A stretch of DNA of 64,000 nt. It comes from Entomospira nematocerorum (lineage in GTDB: Bacteria; Spirochaetota; Spirochaetia; WRBN01). Below are positions 62,630-64,000 of this stretch, one piece after another. The position numbers and the translations under genes are program-made. The stretch covers positions 806,001-870,000 of the forward strand of contig NZ_CP118168.1 in the NCBI RefSeq assembly GCF_028748105.1, written 5' to 3'. Under the pieces are notes generated by a model. The model did no database searches, was not told where the DNA came from, and was given only the letters and a program-made list of their open reading frames with translations. How positions within the stretch are numbered: position 1 is the stretch's first letter; every line of letters begins with the position of its first letter.

Positions 62630-62917
62630 TTAGTGCTTATGGTGATAGCGATGCTTCATAATACCAAGAGATTCTTCTAACTGAAGAGAGGCTTCTTTAT
62701 CTAAGCGTCGGTATGTACTTACCAAGTCACTGCGAAGTCTTTTTAGCTTGATAATTTGATGCTTTGCAGTACTATTTTTTTGTCCCTTTAAGGCTTCAAT
62801 ACGTGCGTGTACTCCTGCAATTTGTACAGGAAGTGATCCATCAAGATGATTTTTTTCACCTTTACCTTTACCATGTTCTACTGCGATTTTTTCTTTTATT
62901 TCACGTGTTAATCTCAT
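62630..62917 (-). CDS. Divergent S15-like protein (ribosomal protein S15 paralogue)
   Basis: The 95-aa basic protein aligns with S15 over its length: KEKIAVEHGKGKG, the DGSLPVQIAG-HARIEAL helix (S15: D-GS-x-VQ-A-x6-RI-x-L), and a C-terminal IIKLKRLRSDL to SLGI matching S15's LLKLVGQRRALL to LGL. The loop that contacts 16S rRNA (HKKDH-x-x-RRGL) is replaced by GQKNSTAKHQI and helix 2 is about five residues shorter. It ends in His/Lys. GAGGAATATACG precedes the ATG. It lies 42 nt after rpsO. Likely role: an altered ribosome- or RNA-binding protein; unproven. Confidence 0.7.
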   Translation of the reverse strand: MRLTREIKEKIAVEHGKGKGEKNHLDGSLPVQIAGVHARIEALKGQKNSTAKHQIIKLKRLRSDLVSTYRRLDKEASLQLEESLGIMKHRYHHKH

Positions 62918-62959
62918 CGTATATTCCTCGTTTTATACTTTTTTGAACCGAATATGATC

Positions 62960-63229
62960 TTATTTGCGTAAGCCAAGCTCAGCGATCAATTCACGATATG
63001 CATTCAAATCGGATGACTTTAGATAATTTAGAAGAGCACGGCGTTGTCCAACAAGCTTTAGTAACCCTCGACGTCCGGTGTGATCCTTCTTGTGAATCTT
63101 GAAGTGTTCGGTGAGTTCGTTGATACGAACAGTTAATAGAGCTACTTGCACACGAGTACTTCCAGTATCACTACTATTTTTCCCATACTTTGCGATAATT
63201 TCTGCCTTCTTTTCTTTCGATAAAGACAT
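62960..63229 (-). CDS. rpsO: 30S ribosomal protein S15
   Basis: The 89-aa protein is a canonical S15: SLSKEKKAEIIAKYG, DTGSTRVQVALLTVRINELT, HFKIHKKDHTGRRGL and ELGLRK. It binds the 16S three-way junction and joins early in 30S assembly; in other bacteria it represses its own mRNA. AAGGAG sits 5 nt before the ATG, next to a small hairpin that may be the control site. The S15-like gene follows after 42 nt. Confidence 0.97.
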   Translation of the reverse strand: MSLSKEKKAEIIAKYGKNSSDTGSTRVQVALLTVRINELTEHFKIHKKDHTGRRGLLKLVGQRRALLNYLKSSDLNAYRELIAELGLRK

Positions 63230-63243
63230 AGTTTCTCCTTCGC

Positions 63244-63259
63244 CAACCTTTGATGGTTG
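63244..63259 (-). promoter_or_regulatory. Small hairpin in the rpsO leader
   Basis: CAACC-TTTGAT-GGTTG, 5 bp, lying directly upstream of the AAGGAG of rpsO. It is a candidate S15 autoregulation element. Confidence 0.35.
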
Positions 63260-63272
63260 CTTTTATTATTGG

Positions 63273-63301
63273 CCTATAGCCATTATTTGAGTCGATAACA
63301 A
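63273..63301 (-). promoter_or_regulatory. Promoter of rpsO
   Basis: Minus strand: TTGTTA, a 17-nt spacer and TATAGG; predicted start near 63266, leader about 37 nt. Confidence 0.5.
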
Positions 63302-63346
63302 CACTTTGATAAGCTGTACTCAGCGCGAAGAGCCGTAGTGGTTTAT

Positions 63347-64000
63347 CTAAAGTGTGTCGTGTAGCAGAGCTTGCTCTAACAGAGAGCTACTGCTGACTAA
63401 CCCATTTTCAATTTTAATAACATCTCCATTGTGGGTCTCATAGAGACCTGGAGACGGTAGAACCTGTCCATTATCCGCTACTAAATAGTGCCATGAACCA
63501 TTACCATACCAGTGTTTCACATCACGTAGGTCTATGGCATAGGGAAAACCGCTACTCTCTCGGATTACTGAAAAGGAACCACGATGAATTGCTTGGCGTA
63601 GGGAACTAGAGCTAAATTTTTCTGAATTCTCCCTATTGGGTAATAGTGGGATAATTTTTACATGAATCGAGTACTGTTTAGCCCATTCACGCAGTTCATA
63701 ACTATTTGCATCTGCTTCTTTGCCAAAGCGAAAATCTTCACCAACGACAATTGATCTGATAAAAAGTCTCTGGCGTAGCGCTTCCATAAATTCAACACCA
63801 CTCATTGTACTGATTTCGTATAAAAAGTCAAGAGTAAAGGCACCTTTCAAACCCAGCTCTTGAAAGATTTCAATACGCTGTCGCTCGGATCGAACCATTC
63901 CAATAAATTGTTTTTGATATAGAGTCTGCGGAGCACGGCGAAAGTAAAGAACCCATGGCTCAAGGCCTATAAAACGATGTTTTAATAGTTCTTGATGGCC
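63347..64000 (-). CDS. ribF: RibF-like FMN adenylyltransferase, partial, with reduced kinase domain
   Basis: The gene runs off the right edge; 217 residues are visible. It opens with GHQELLKHRF, the nucleotidyltransferase motif, and contains SIVVGEDFRFGKEADANS and SSSSLRQAI, as in the FAD synthetase half of RibF. After residue 150 only about 65 residues remain (FPYAIDLRDVKHWYG, PSPGLYE), too short for a full riboflavin kinase domain of about 120-130 aa. The internal ATG at 63898 is not the start, since the frame is open to the edge. It could make FAD only, with a separate kinase elsewhere. Confidence 0.8.
   Translation of the reverse strand, partial: GHQELLKHRFIGLEPWVLYFRRAPQTLYQKQFIGMVRSERQRIEIFQELGLKGAFTLDFLYEISTMSGVEFMEALRQRLFIRSIVVGEDFRFGKEADANSYELREWAKQYSIHVKIIPLLPNRENSEKFSSSSLRQAIHRGSFSVIRESSGFPYAIDLRDVKHWYGNGSWHYLVADNGQVLPSPGLYETHNGDVIKIENGLVSSSSLLEQALLHDTL

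Noticed and set aside
1..64000. Search for insertion sequences, prophage, integrases, toxin-antitoxin or CRISPR
   Set aside because: No transposase, integrase, phage gene or regular direct-repeat array was seen; the gene content is housekeeping, envelope and motility.

Overview
The window is 64 kb of AT-rich chromosome from a spirochaete. The evidence is a sheath-type flagellin FlaA, an flhA-flhF-flhG flagellar export and placement cluster, a complete moxR-DUF58-BatA-BatB-TPR-BatD locus in the order known from Borrelia, an archaeal/eukaryotic-looking MetRS with a KFSKT loop, many short-lipobox lipoproteins, and tRNA genes with no encoded CCA. The PTS, the phospho-beta-glucosidase and NagA suggest a sugar-fermenting, host- or gut-associated organism. 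I cannot name the genus. I saw no insertion sequence, prophage or CRISPR array, and genes are dense and mostly in operons.

Layout. 1-1455: end of thrS and two tandem paralogous outer-membrane-type proteins. 1542-7890 (+): a probable envelope/cell-shape operon (secreted protein, 964-aa degenerate ATPase/TPR protein, LytM peptidase, bactofilin, YaaR-like protein, RicT). 7945-8565: rpsD, facing nagA across a 29-bp perfect palindrome. 9918-12586: a lipoprotein and a GGDEF protein with a degenerate HD-GYP domain. 12869-18826 (+): pyk, then flhA-flhF-flhG. 18871-20804 (-): a frameshifted CatB-type acetyltransferase and manA. 20951-23544 (+): an MFS transporter and a GltD-like Fe-S/FAD oxidoreductase. 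23626-29435 (-): EF-G and a PTS IIBC / lipoprotein phosphatase / 6-phospho-beta-glucosidase operon. 29704-34053 (+): secreted protein, metG, rpmB, lrgA-lrgB. 34097-40733: a Cys-tailed thioredoxin-like protein, a double-domain flaA and two tandem chemoreceptors. 41048-42544: tRNA-Tyr, tRNA-Thr, a YuiD-type protein, tRNA-Glu and a rhomboid protease. 42550-51034 (-): dgt, map, a TPR protein, a SurA-like chaperone, secG, tpiA, dus, tatD and smr. 51035-59396 (-): the Bat locus, led by an adenylate cyclase with a dead receiver domain. 59538-64000 (-): LysM protein, small lipoprotein, pnp, a divergent S15-like protein, rpsO and partial ribF.

Most novel-looking points: (1) a 95-aa S15-like paralogue between rpsO and pnp that has lost the usual 16S-contact motif; (2) a FlaA with two copies of the FlaA core; (3) five genes whose well-formed sigma-70 promoter places the transcription start on or next to the ATG with no usable ribosome binding site, suggesting a class of leaderless mRNAs; (4) an exported histidine phosphatase translationally coupled to a PTS permease; (5) a thioredoxin-like protein ending in a Cys-Gly repeat; (6) a nucleotide cyclase coupled to the Bat/MoxR system. 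Promoter calls are by eye, with 17-nt spacing checked by counting; all family assignments come from motif recognition, not searches.
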